NCBI GenBank assembly: GCA_023300185.1
Contig: CP097092.1
Coordinates: 1,560,537-1,624,536 of the forward strand
DNA from: Lancefieldella parvula
Lineage (GTDB): Bacteria; Actinomycetota; Coriobacteriia; Coriobacteriales; Atopobiaceae
DNA: 64,000 nucleotides
Direction of reading: 5' to 3'
In this document: in pieces, positions 31,202-39,830 of the stretch
Layout: the number at the start of each line of letters is the position of its first letter
How positions within the stretch are numbered: position 1 is the first letter of the stretch
Program-made: the position numbers and the translations under genes
Notes under the pieces: model-generated
Told to the model about the DNA's origin: nothing
The model's input: only the letters and a program-made list of their open reading frames with translations
Databases searched by the model: none

Positions 31202-34066
31202 ATGGAAAAAGCAGGTGGACTAAGGCGTAATACAGAGCTCTTCTTACTATTTGTAGGAGCAATCCCTGTATTTCTGCTGTACGCCATGTACATGATTACT
31301 GCTCGCTCAACGCTCAGCCTTGAGACAATGGCCGTTCCTATTGGTCTCTTTGCAGCATTTACCGTGGCTCACATTGCTATTAGGTTCCTTGCTCCCGCAG
31401 CAGACCCTGCCATTCTCCCCATTGTGTTTGTGCTTTCGGGAATTGGCATCACCATGGTCACCAGACTTGCGCCAAATCTTGCAGTCAACCAAACGATTTG
31501 GCTCTTTATCTCTGTTGTTGTGATGATTGTGGTACTAGCGGTCATTAGAAATCTCGACGCATTAGCACGCTACAAATACTCCATTGGTATTCTCGGCGTC
31601 ATACTGCTTCTTCTGCCAATTGTTATTGGCCAGGATCGCTACGGCGCAAAACTCTGGATTTCTTTTGGCGCATTCACCTTCCAGCCTGGCGAGCTTGCAA
31701 AGATTGCCATTACGCTCTTCCTGGCGTTTTATCTTGCACTGAATCGAGAAGCCCTATCGGTCTCCATGCGTTCTTTTGGACCTTTCCGCATTCCTCGCTT
31801 TAAAATGCTGCTTCCTCTGTTTGTCATGTGGGGCATCAGCCTGATTGTTGTTATTTTTGAACGCGACCTTGGTAGCGCTCTGCTCTTCTTCGTGTTCTTT
31901 GTCATCATGCTCTATGTAGCAACAGGTCGCGCAAGCTACGTTTTTGTCAGTATTGCGCTCTTGGCCATTGGCGGCGTGGTGCTTTATCACTTCTTTGGTC
32001 ACGTTCAGACTCGTGTCAACATTTGGCTGGACCCCTTCAAAGACCCCGCTGGAGACGGCTACCAAATTGTCCAGTCCCTCTATTCCATCGCAGATGGAGG
32101 CCTTGCTGGCACCGGAATTGATAAGGGAATGCCTACGCTTATCCCTATTGTTGAGTCTGACTTTATTTTCTCGGCCATTGCTGAGGAGCTGGGACTCTTT
32201 GGCGGAGCAGCAATTATTACCCTGTTCCTGCTGCTTACCGTGCGCGGCCTCGCAACAGCTGCTCGTGCAAAGTCCGATTCATCTGCTTTTGCAGCTGCTG
32301 GTCTTACCAGTGTTTTGGCGTTCCAAACCTTCCTCATTGTTGCAGGCGTTACTAAGCTCATGCCTCTAACCGGCGTTACCCTGCCCTTTATGAGTCAGGG
32401 CGGCAGCTCTCTTCTTTCCAGCTTTATCATTGTTGCCTTGCTACTCAGAGCAGGTGACGAGGGAACTGGTCGCGAGACGGAGCTTGAGCCAAGCAAGAAA
32501 ACGCTTGACTCCCAGAGGCTTGAAATTTCTTCTGGTGGAGCTCACGCCTCTTCCGTTTTGCATGGCAGCCACATCCGTGGAGGCTTTGGTCTGCAGTCTG
32601 AGGAGTCCGGTGTTCTGGGACGTGTTGCTCTCGGAAAACGTCTGACCAATTTGGTTACCGTATTTACCCTCTTCTTCACCGTTCTTCTCGGCAACTTGAC
32701 CTTCTTGATGGTCATTGACGCACCTAGACTTCAGGCGCTCCCTACCAACAACCACACTATTGCTAAGAGCGCATATGTTCAGCGCGGCGCCATCATGACT
32801 TCTGACGGCGTCACCCTGGCAGAGAGTGTCAAGCAAGACGACGGCACCTACGTGCGCAACTATCCGCACGACGGCATGGCCTCTCACACCGTTGGCTACA
32901 TCTCAACCCAGTACGGAACTGCAGGTATCGAGTCCACCATGAACGAAACGCTCACTGGACACGCAGATCATTCCGACTGGAGAAGCGCTCTGTATTCGAT
33001 GGCAGGCGTTAATACCGCTGGTTCAAGCGTTGTTTTGACCATCAATTCCCAGATGCAGGCTGTAGCAGAAGCTGCACTCCAGGGATATTCCGGCTCCATT
33101 GTTGTTATGGATCCAGCCACTGGAGCCGTGCTTGCAAAGGCTTCAAGCCCTTCATACACCCACGCTGATCTGGGCACCGTTATCGAGTCCGGTACCGGCA
33201 GTCAGCTGGTCGACAGAACTACCCAGGCGCTCTACTCCCCTGGTTCGTCGTTTAAGACCATTACGCTTTCTGCTGGAATTGACACACATACCACCACGCT
33301 GGACACCACCTATTCAGCTCCAGGAACTATGGAGCTTGGCGGTGGAACCATTCACAACTACGCCAACGAGGACATGGGCACTATTCCTCTGCGTGAGGCA
33401 TTTGCTCGCTCTTCTAACACGGCGTTGGCGCAGCTGGGCGTAGCACTTGGCGCAGACAACCTGGTCAGCTATGCACGTGCCTTTGGTTATGGCACCGCAC
33501 TTGGTCAGGACTTCTCCACAACTCCATCGCTGATGCCAAATCCTGCCGAGATGACCACTTGGGAGCTTGGCTGGGCAGCTTGCGGCCTTCCTGTTGGAGA
33601 GCACGCAAGTCCTGCAGGTCCTCAGACTACCGTCATGCAAAACGCTGTTGTAGCAGCAGCGATTGCTAACGGCGGTGTAGTCATGAACCCTTACATTGTT
33701 GATCGCGTTCTCTCACCAGAGGGAGCTGTTGTTTCTACAACGTCGCCAAAATCGCTTGGCCAGGCAGTATCTGCAGATACCGCCGCGCAGGTTCGAGAAG
33801 CAATGCTGGGCGTTGTTGAATCCGGCACCGGTATGGGAGCTCGCGTTCCGGGTGTCAAGATTGCAGGTAAAACAGGTACTGCAGACGTCGAGAACGGTAA
33901 CTTTAACTCGTTCTTCATCGGTTTTGCGCCTTACGACCACCCTACCCTTGTTGTTTCTGTTGTCATCGAAGGCAACGGCGAGAACGTTTTGGGTTACGGT
34001 GCTCAGGTTGGCGGACGTGTTCTTGCACAGTGCCTGAATATCCAAGCTTTGGGAGCTGCTTCGTAG
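31202..34066 (+). CDS. fusion of a SEDS (FtsW/RodA-type) glycosyltransferase with a class B penicillin-binding protein transpeptidase
   Basis: This 954-residue protein joins two wall enzymes. Residues about 1-420 are a polytopic SEDS glycan polymerase (DRYGAKLWISFGAFTFQPGELAKI, FERDLGSALL, ESDFIFSAIAEELG, PFMSQGGSSLL). A linker follows, then a transmembrane helix near 480-503. Residues about 510-950 form a class B transpeptidase with PBP-dimer-like region and active-site motifs SSFK (about 682-685), SSN (about 736) and KTGT (about 888). In other Actinobacteria these are separate genes, rodA and pbpA, in the same operon place. The start is 2 bases after the phosphatase stop. Confidence 0.95.
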   Translation: MEKAGGLRRNTELFLLFVGAIPVFLLYAMYMITARSTLSLETMAVPIGLFAAFTVAHIAIRFLAPAADPAILPIVFVLSGIGITMVTRLAPNLAVNQTIWLFISVVVMIVVLAVIRNLDALARYKYSIGILGVILLLLPIVIGQDRYGAKLWISFGAFTFQPGELAKIAITLFLAFYLALNREALSVSMRSFGPFRIPRFKMLLPLFVMWGISLIVVIFERDLGSALLFFVFFVIMLYVATGRASYVFVSIALLAIGGVVLYHFFGHVQTRVNIWLDPFKDPAGDGYQIVQSLYSIADGGLAGTGIDKGMPTLIPIVESDFIFSAIAEELGLFGGAAIITLFLLLTVRGLATAARAKSDSSAFAAAGLTSVLAFQTFLIVAGVTKLMPLTGVTLPFMSQGGSSLLSSFIIVALLLRAGDEGTGRETELEPSKKTLDSQRLEISSGGAHASSVLHGSHIRGGFGLQSEESGVLGRVALGKRLTNLVTVFTLFFTVLLGNLTFLMVIDAPRLQALPTNNHTIAKSAYVQRGAIMTSDGVTLAESVKQDDGTYVRNYPHDGMASHTVGYISTQYGTAGIESTMNETLTGHADHSDWRSALYSMAGVNTAGSSVVLTINSQMQAVAEAALQGYSGSIVVMDPATGAVLAKASSPSYTHADLGTVIESGTGSQLVDRTTQALYSPGSSFKTITLSAGIDTHTTTLDTTYSAPGTMELGGGTIHNYANEDMGTIPLREAFARSSNTALAQLGVALGADNLVSYARAFGYGTALGQDFSTTPSLMPNPAEMTTWELGWAACGLPVGEHASPAGPQTTVMQNAVVAAAIANGGVVMNPYIVDRVLSPEGAVVSTTSPKSLGQAVSADTAAQVREAMLGVVESGTGMGARVPGVKIAGKTGTADVENGNFNSFFIGFAPYDHPTLVVSVVIEGNGENVLGYGAQVGGRVLAQCLNIQALGAAS

Positions 34067-34166
34067 CGCTCAAAACATCGCACGGTCTTCTCCCCAAGTA
34101 GTTGGGTGTGTTCTAAGATAGTAAGTGACGTGGCGAGAAAATCGCACGCTTGATAGGAGTTGAGTT

Positions 34167-36092
34167 ATGCCAGGTAGAATGCTCGGTGGGCGTTACCAGG
34201 TTCAAGACAAAATTGGTACCGGTGGAATGGCCACCGTTTACCGCGGACAGGACCAGGTTCTTGGTCGTACTGTTGCCATCAAGATGATGCTGCCGCAGTA
34301 CGCAAACGATCCTTCCTTTGCTGCCCGTTTTAAGCAGGAAGCTCAGGCTGCAGCAGCGCTCTCCAGTCCTTATATTGTCTCGGTCTATGACTGGGGTAAG
34401 GACGGCGAGTCCTACTACATTGTCATGGAGTATCTGCGCGGTACAGACCTTAAGAGCGGCATCCGCAAGCATGGAGCCCTTGATTCCCGTAAGGTCGCTC
34501 AGATTGGCTCTCAGATTGCTCAGGCGCTCTCTGTAGCACACCGTCACGACATCATTCACCGTGACATCAAACCACAGAACATCATGGTCCAGCCAGATGG
34601 CAACATCAAGGTCATGGACTTTGGCATTGCTCGTGCAAAGAACAGCAGTCTAACCACCGATAACTCTGTTCTTGGCACCGCTCACTACGTTTCTCCAGAG
34701 CAGAGTACGGGCAAGCCTTTGGGACCAACCACCGATATCTATTCCCTGGGTATTGTCATGTACGAGGCTGCAACTGGTCGCGTTCCTTTTGCTGGTGACG
34801 ACGCTATTAGCGTTGCTATGAAGCAGGTCAATGAGGCTCCTCAGCCACCATCGCTGATCAACCCCAACGTTGACCCTGCACTCGAGGCAATCATTCTTCG
34901 CTGCATGGAGAAAAACCCAGCTGACCGCTATCAGAGCGCTGACGAGCTTGCTCGTGCGCTGCGCGATTTCATTGCTGGTCGCGCCACTATTCCAAGCAAT
35001 ACCACCGTGAGCCCCCGCATTGTGACGCCACCTCAGCCAACTTCCAGGTTGGATCGTCGCGGCATCGACGGCTCCAACACCTACATTACGCGCGGTGGCG
35101 ACACTGGTCGCTTGAACCGCGTCCATTCTCGTGAAGAGGCCGATGAGCTGGACAAGCGCGAGAATAAGCGTCACAAGCGCAACGTTATTCTCGGCGTTTT
35201 AGGCGCTTTGGTTGTCCTGGCTCTTGCAGGCTTTGCTATTGCACAGATGCTCGGCAACTCTTCCCAGCAGTATCTGGTTCCACAGTTTGTTGGTCAGACA
35301 AAAGACCAGGCAACTCAGGCACTGAATGCATCTGGTAGCCACTTTAAGCTGGGAACTGTTACAGAAAGCTATAGCGATTCTGCTCCAGAAGGCCAGGTCA
35401 TCGACCAGACGCCAAGCGCTAACAGGCAGGCTCCTGAGGGGACCGCGGTCAACCTTGTCATTTCTAAGGGAGCTAAACCTGCTGCCGCAGTTAAAGTACC
35501 TGATCTTACCAACAAGAGTCCATCAGAGGCTGAGTCTGCTCTTGCTGCCGTTGGCCTCAAAGCAAGAAATGGTGACTCGGTTGAGTCGGACGACGTAACC
35601 GTTGGTTATGTTGCAACACAGGAACCAGCCGCAGGTAGCGACGCTAAGGCTGGCGACACCATCACCTATCACCTGTCTTCTGGCAAGGGTAAAGTAGATG
35701 TTCCAGACGTCACCGAGATGACTGCCGAGCGTGCGTCCGATGTCCTGAAAGATGCGGGCTTCAAGGTAGACACTCAGCAGCAGCCTTCGTCAAGCGTTCC
35801 AGAGGGCCGCGTCATCTCCCAGTCTCCAGCTAACGGCAAGGCAGATAAGGGTTCTACGGTAACCATCGTTGTTTCTTCTGGTGCTCAGAGCGGCTCTGTT
35901 CCAAACGTCGTTGGCAAGGACTTTGAAACCGCTCAGTCCACGCTGGAAAACGCTGGCTTCCAGGTCAACACGGTTTGGGTCTACGATGACAACGTTGCAA
36001 CTGGAAACGTAGTTGGCCAGACACCATCAAGTGCTGCAGCTGGCGCTACTATCACCATCCGCGTCTCCAGCGGACCTCGTCCATCAGCGTAA
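34167..36092 (+). CDS. pknB: PknB-type Ser/Thr kinase with four PASTA domains
   Basis: The 641-residue kinase has GTGGMATVYRG (Gly loop), VAIK, HRDIKPQNIM (catalytic loop, near residue 130), DFGIA and SPEQ in its cytoplasmic domain. A basic juxtamembrane segment and one helix (about 339-360) follow. Outside are four PASTA repeats (each starting like VPxxVG or VPDLT and ending in VSSG). PASTA kinases sense muropeptides or lipid II and phosphorylate growth proteins. A GGAG-type site precedes the ATG at 34167, which is 100 bases past the SEDS-PBP gene, so it may have an additional promoter. Terminator at 36129. Confidence 0.96.
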   Translation: MPGRMLGGRYQVQDKIGTGGMATVYRGQDQVLGRTVAIKMMLPQYANDPSFAARFKQEAQAAAALSSPYIVSVYDWGKDGESYYIVMEYLRGTDLKSGIRKHGALDSRKVAQIGSQIAQALSVAHRHDIIHRDIKPQNIMVQPDGNIKVMDFGIARAKNSSLTTDNSVLGTAHYVSPEQSTGKPLGPTTDIYSLGIVMYEAATGRVPFAGDDAISVAMKQVNEAPQPPSLINPNVDPALEAIILRCMEKNPADRYQSADELARALRDFIAGRATIPSNTTVSPRIVTPPQPTSRLDRRGIDGSNTYITRGGDTGRLNRVHSREEADELDKRENKRHKRNVILGVLGALVVLALAGFAIAQMLGNSSQQYLVPQFVGQTKDQATQALNASGSHFKLGTVTESYSDSAPEGQVIDQTPSANRQAPEGTAVNLVISKGAKPAAAVKVPDLTNKSPSEAESALAAVGLKARNGDSVESDDVTVGYVATQEPAAGSDAKAGDTITYHLSSGKGKVDVPDVTEMTAERASDVLKDAGFKVDTQQQPSSSVPEGRVISQSPANGKADKGSTVTIVVSSGAQSGSVPNVVGKDFETAQSTLENAGFQVNTVWVYDDNVATGNVVGQTPSSAAAGATITIRVSSGPRPSA

Positions 36093-36128
36093 TCGCTGCG
36101 GCGTCCAATGCGCTTAACCAGTACGTTC

Positions 36129-36164
36129 AAGCCCTGCAACCGTGTTTGGTTGCAGGGCTTTTTG
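36129..36164 (+). terminator. Rho-independent terminator of the kinase operon
   Basis: A thirteen-pair stem (AAGCCCTGCAACC with GGTTGCAGGGCTT) with a six-base loop and a TTTT tail, 37 bases after the PASTA kinase stop. Confidence 0.95.
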
Positions 36165-36181
36165 CTGTAGGAAAAATGGTT

Positions 36182-36314
36182 GAACACACCTAAGTCAGAT
36201 AATCTGTCAAAAAGACGTATACATGACGCTGAAAATACCCCAATCATGCAGATTATCGTCATTAGGTGTGTAATATGCCCGCAATTGAGCAGAATATCTG
36301 TCATAGGTGTGTTC
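36182..36314. repeat. three copies of an approximately 26-base repeat, one inverted and two direct
   Basis: Copies lie at 36182-36208 (minus), 36248-36273 (plus) and 36289-36314 (plus). The shared pattern is GCAGAWTATC, then one or two bases, then TCAT, and TAGGTGTGT. The two plus copies are 41 bases apart, and similarity extends about ten bases further left (CCSCAAT). No coding region crosses them. They lie between the kinase operon terminator and a tRNA-Arg gene. Confidence 0.75.
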
Positions 36315-36533
36315 TCTAGAAGCGGAATTTACCTATAGTTAGATTTTTTATATTTCTCTATTCATTTTCCGGCATATTAGATGAAGTTTATGCATAGAGA
36401 TGCATATCGGGTAGTGAGGCCGTCTGGCGTCCAGCTTTCTTGGTCAGAAGTACGGCGATTCTTCAGCGAGACCTGCCAAAACCGCACTATTTTGCATGCC
36501 GAGCTCGAGGCTTGACGCTAACTCGCTGCAGCA
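36315..36533. other. non-coding stretch between the repeat cluster and tRNA-Arg
   Basis: No convincing gene. An AT-rich part (36330-36400) precedes a GC-richer part. A minus-strand frame here reads LELGMQNSAVLAGLAEESPYF and then stops; it lacks a credible start and may be a decayed gene or part of an intergenic repeat family. A genome-wide search would decide. Confidence 0.4.
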
Positions 36534-36565
36534 AAGAAAAACCGGCAGCGCGAAGCCGCCGGTTT
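36534..36565 (-). terminator. Rho-independent terminator after tRNA-Arg (CCT)
   Basis: On the minus strand AAACCGGC-GGC pairs with GCTGCCGGTTT (one mismatch) and is followed by TTC. It lies 8 bases after the tRNA 3' end. Confidence 0.85.
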
Positions 36566-36573
36566 GAAATCAA

Positions 36574-36649
36574 TGGTGCCCCCGGGCCGATTCGAACGGC
36601 CGACACCCGCTTTAGGAGAGCGGTGCTCTATCCCCTGAGCTACGAAGGC
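36574..36649 (-). tRNA. tRNA-Arg (anticodon CCT)
   Basis: A 76-base cloverleaf on the minus strand: acceptor GCCTTCG/CGGGGGC with two G-T pairs, an anticodon loop CTCCTAA giving CCT, a GTTCGAATC T arm and an encoded CCA. Confidence 0.93.
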
Positions 36650-36728
36650 ATGTGGGATATTCTACTCACGTAGGCTTGCATACGCAAATCTCGCCAACGC
36701 TTGCGGCGCCGGCAGCAGCACGAAGCTG

Positions 36729-37355
36729 CTACTTGCGACGAGCCTTGCGCTCGGCTCTCTTTCTGTCGTACTCAGCCTGGCGCTCGAGGTAGAAATCGTT
36801 GAGCTTCTTGTCGGTCATGCCAGCAACCTTAGCTTCGATCTTCTTGCGAAGAGGACGCATCTTAAAGAAGCTGTAGACAACCGAACCAAAGATGCAGAAG
36901 TAAGCAAAGACCAGCATAATGGCAGAAATCATACCAACGCCGGTGTTCAGGTCCCTGGACTCAGGAACCATATACGAAAGCACCAGTGTAATGATGGTTG
37001 CAACAAAGCCAAGACCCAGGAAGACCCACCAAACGCGCTCGGCACGATGATAGTCTGGATCCGCGCGCAGCATAGCCTCAAATCCGCGGCTACGAATATC
37101 CTCGCGCTCGCGCTGGCGAGCACGTGCAGCACGCTTCTCCTCTTTGCTCTTTGGAGCACTGGAGCCAGAGCCGGAGCCACTCACACGTACAGACGCAGCT
37201 GCCTCTCGTACTGGTTTAGCAGTAGCAGCAGATTTGCGACCAAAAGCGGAATACGAAGGACGCTCAGTCTCCTCGGAGGTTTCTTTCTTTGAAAGGCTTG
37301 CGGTAGCCTCACGCGCTTCTTTGGTTGCGCCTGTAATGGTGTCACGCAGTGACAT
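36729..37355 (-). CDS. membrane protein with two helices and long charged tails, unknown
   Basis: The 208-residue protein has a Ser/Ala/Lys-rich N-terminal region (about 1-105, with SGSGSGSSAPKSKEEKRAARARQRERED) and two transmembrane helices (about 115-135 and 145-165). A very basic C-terminus (RKRAERKARRK) follows. It overlaps the purC end by 14 bases, and its ribosome site GAAGGAG lies within purC, so the two are translationally coupled. No known family; possibly an envelope or division-associated small protein. The basic tail may bind acidic lipids or RNA, which is speculation. Confidence 0.7.
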   Translation of the reverse strand: MSLRDTITGATKEAREATASLSKKETSEETERPSYSAFGRKSAATAKPVREAAASVRVSGSGSGSSAPKSKEEKRAARARQREREDIRSRGFEAMLRADPDYHRAERVWWVFLGLGFVATIITLVLSYMVPESRDLNTGVGMISAIMLVFAYFCIFGSVVYSFFKMRPLRKKIEAKVAGMTDKKLNDFYLERQAEYDRKRAERKARRK

Positions 37356-38238
37356 TGGTCTCCTTCAGTGGTACAAACTCAGTTCCCGTAATAATCTGGA
37401 ATGCCGTACGATAACGCTCGGACGTGCCCTCAATAACCTCTTCTGGAAGATGAGGTGGCTCTCCTTGCATGTCCCAGTGGGCTTTCAGCCAATCGCGCAC
37501 ATACTGTTTGTCGTAGCTTGGCTGAACATGTCCCTCAGAATAACCCTCAGCAGGCCAGAAACGGCTTGAATCAGGTGTAAGGCACTCATCAATAAGTGTA
37601 AGTTTTCCGTTGATAAAACCAAACTCAAATTTAGTATCCGCAATAATAATTCCACGAGTTGCAGCATATTCCGCAGCAGCCTTATAAATTGCAAGCGAGG
37701 CTTCCTTCAGCTGAGTAGCAACATCCTCACCAACAATCTCGCAGCAGCGCTCAAACGAGATATTCTCGTCATGATCGCCAAGCTCAGCCTTAGTTGAAGG
37801 AGTAAAGATTGGCTCAGGAAGTTTAGATGCCTCAGTCAGGCCATCAGGCAGCTTAATGCCGCAGACGGTACCGTCCTGGTCGTAGGTCTTTTTGCCAGAA
37901 CCAGTAAGGTAACCACGGACAATGCACTCGATTGGCACAGTCTGTGCTTTCTTTACCAACATTGCGCGACCAGCAAGATACTCAGTGTAATCTGCAAACT
38001 GCTCAGGAGTCTGATCTGGCAGAACAGAAATCATGTGGTTAGGCAGAAGGTCCTTGAAACGATTAAACCAGAAAGCGCTGATACGCGTCAGAATTTCTCC
38101 CTTAAAAGGAATCTCGTCGGGGAGAATAAAGTCAAAAGCACTAATGCGATCGCTCGCAACCATCAAAAGTTTGTCGCCACAATCGTAGATATCGCGAACC
38201 TTACCGTGCGAATCGGGACGAAGCTCAGCTCCAGCCAC
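37342..38238 (-). CDS. purC: phosphoribosylaminoimidazole-succinocarboxamide synthase (SAICAR synthetase)
   Basis: The 298-residue enzyme condenses CAIR with Asp in purine synthesis. Motifs: GKVRDIYDCGDKLLMVASDRISAFD at the N-terminus, VPIECIVRGYLTGSGKKTY, FTPSTKAELGDHDENISF and IADTKFEFGFINGKLTLIDECLTPDSSRFW. The length is the longer type common in Actinobacteria and yeast. I choose the GTG at 38238 (MAGAELRPDSHGK) with GAGGT upstream; a TTG at 38259 has no ribosome site. It is followed in the same operon by the membrane protein gene. Confidence 0.95.
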   Translation of the reverse strand: MAGAELRPDSHGKVRDIYDCGDKLLMVASDRISAFDFILPDEIPFKGEILTRISAFWFNRFKDLLPNHMISVLPDQTPEQFADYTEYLAGRAMLVKKAQTVPIECIVRGYLTGSGKKTYDQDGTVCGIKLPDGLTEASKLPEPIFTPSTKAELGDHDENISFERCCEIVGEDVATQLKEASLAIYKAAAEYAATRGIIIADTKFEFGFINGKLTLIDECLTPDSSRFWPAEGYSEGHVQPSYDKQYVRDWLKAHWDMQGEPPHLPEEVIEGTSERYRTAFQIITGTEFVPLKETNVTA

Positions 38239-38313
38239 AATGACCTCACTTCTGCGCAAAGCGCGTTGTATTGCAGGACTTTTGATTGTACGGCAAAATG
38301 CCCAAAAATCGGC

Positions 38314-39819
38314 CTACAACAACGTTTCTGTAACAGAGATATTATTTTGAGTAAGCACCGGAAGATGCAGCGAGAAGGTAGTGCCCTTCCCAAGCTCGGA
38401 TTCTACCGAGATAGTGCCGTTATGACGGTCCATAATCTCTTTTGTGATTGCCAATCCAACGCCAAGACCGCCCGAAGCGCGCTCGCGGCTTTCTTCAGCG
38501 CGCCAGAATCGCGAGAAGGTCTGTGGAATGTCCTCAGGAGCAATTCCCATACCATCATCAGTCACGGAGATAACCGCATCGGTATCGTCAATTGATACGG
38601 TTATGACAACGTGACCTCCATCATTGGTGTAGCGGATAGCGTTGCTCAACAAATTGGTCAGGGCTTCTCGAATCATGTCCGAGTCAATATCAACAAAACA
38701 GTTGCCCTCGGGCGTCATATCCACAAAGGTTAGCGTGCGATTATTCTCCTTGAAAAGCGTCTCTTGCACAGCAACAATGCTCGCCACCATTGCTACCACA
38801 TTAACACTTTCTGGGTTGAACTTTGTCTTGCCGTTCTCAAGTCTTGAAAGGTGGAGCATGGCATCTACCAGGCGAGAAAGACGTCTGCTCTCAGACACAA
38901 TGTTTTCCAGGCGCTCTTCATCTGCAGGCAAGATGCCATCTTGAATTGCTTCAACGGTAGCCATAATTGCCATGAGCGGAGTTCTGAGTTCGTGTGCAAC
39001 ATCGCTGGTCAGGCGGCGTTCAAGCTTAATGTCTCTTTCGAGTGAAGACGCCATGTCATCAAAGGTTTCTCCCAGACGCCCCAGTTCATTCTCGCCACGG
39101 ATACCTGAACGAGCTGCAAGATTGCCGCTTCTGATCTGGACAGCCGTCTCGGTAATACGACGCACCGGCTTGGTAAGCGAGCGTGAAGCTAAAATACCAA
39201 TCAGTCCAGAAAGCGAGATTGCAATGGCTGCAGCAAGACTAATTGCCTGGTAGGAGCCATTACGGAACGCAATGTCTCGCTGGGTCAGGAACGGCTCAGA
39301 ACCAAACGTCCAAATTCTAATGCTGCCCACAGGCTCACCTTGTAGGTTTTGGACAACTGCATAAACCACGGCGTCACCCGTCTGAGGGCCAGATAATGCA
39401 CTATTTCCACCAGGTCGGCGAGCATTTGGCGCCGAGTCGTCATACAACACCACGCCAGAAACATCTAAGACCTGGATACCAATATCGGAATTGGTTGCAG
39501 AGGCCTGACGTGCAATAGAGAGAACATCGGCATTCCAGCCTTCTGCGCGCGCGTACGCCTGAGACATATTGAGCGCGGTAGTATCAACAGTATTTTGTAG
39601 GTTCTCCCTGGTATAAGTAGTAAAACGGTTTTCCCAGACAATGCCTAAAACTGAAATGAGCACCAATACTGTCATGACGGCGGTCAGCGCAAAGAATGCC
39701 GCCATACGGGTGGTAAAGCTTTGAGTGCCAACGGGATCGGGCTTAATAGTTTTATAAGAACCCTCAGTTTCCGGAGGGTTCTTAAGAGAATTTGAGTGAT
39801 GTTTCTTGAAGAGCGCCAA
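38314..39819 (-). CDS. two-component sensor histidine kinase (HAMP-HisKA)
   Basis: The 501-residue protein has two transmembrane helices (about 38-60 and 185-208) flanking an exported sensor of about 125 residues. Then come HAMP (SRSLTKPVRRITETAVQIRSG), HisKA with DVAHELRTPLMAI (phosphorylated His), and the ATPase boxes N (LLSNAIRYTNDGG), G1 (VTDDGMGI) and G2 (GLGVGLAI). The start is a TTG 11 bases after the response regulator stop with only a weak ribosome site, so coupling is likely. A perfect 11-base inverted repeat lies within codons 12-22. The ligand sensed is unknown. Confidence 0.93.
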   Translation of the reverse strand: MALFKKHHSNSLKNPPETEGSYKTIKPDPVGTQSFTTRMAAFFALTAVMTVLVLISVLGIVWENRFTTYTRENLQNTVDTTALNMSQAYARAEGWNADVLSIARQASATNSDIGIQVLDVSGVVLYDDSAPNARRPGGNSALSGPQTGDAVVYAVVQNLQGEPVGSIRIWTFGSEPFLTQRDIAFRNGSYQAISLAAAIAISLSGLIGILASRSLTKPVRRITETAVQIRSGNLAARSGIRGENELGRLGETFDDMASSLERDIKLERRLTSDVAHELRTPLMAIMATVEAIQDGILPADEERLENIVSESRRLSRLVDAMLHLSRLENGKTKFNPESVNVVAMVASIVAVQETLFKENNRTLTFVDMTPEGNCFVDIDSDMIREALTNLLSNAIRYTNDGGHVVITVSIDDTDAVISVTDDGMGIAPEDIPQTFSRFWRAEESRERASGGLGVGLAITKEIMDRHNGTISVESELGKGTTFSLHLPVLTQNNISVTETLL

Positions 39820-39830
39820 AGCTCTAAAGC

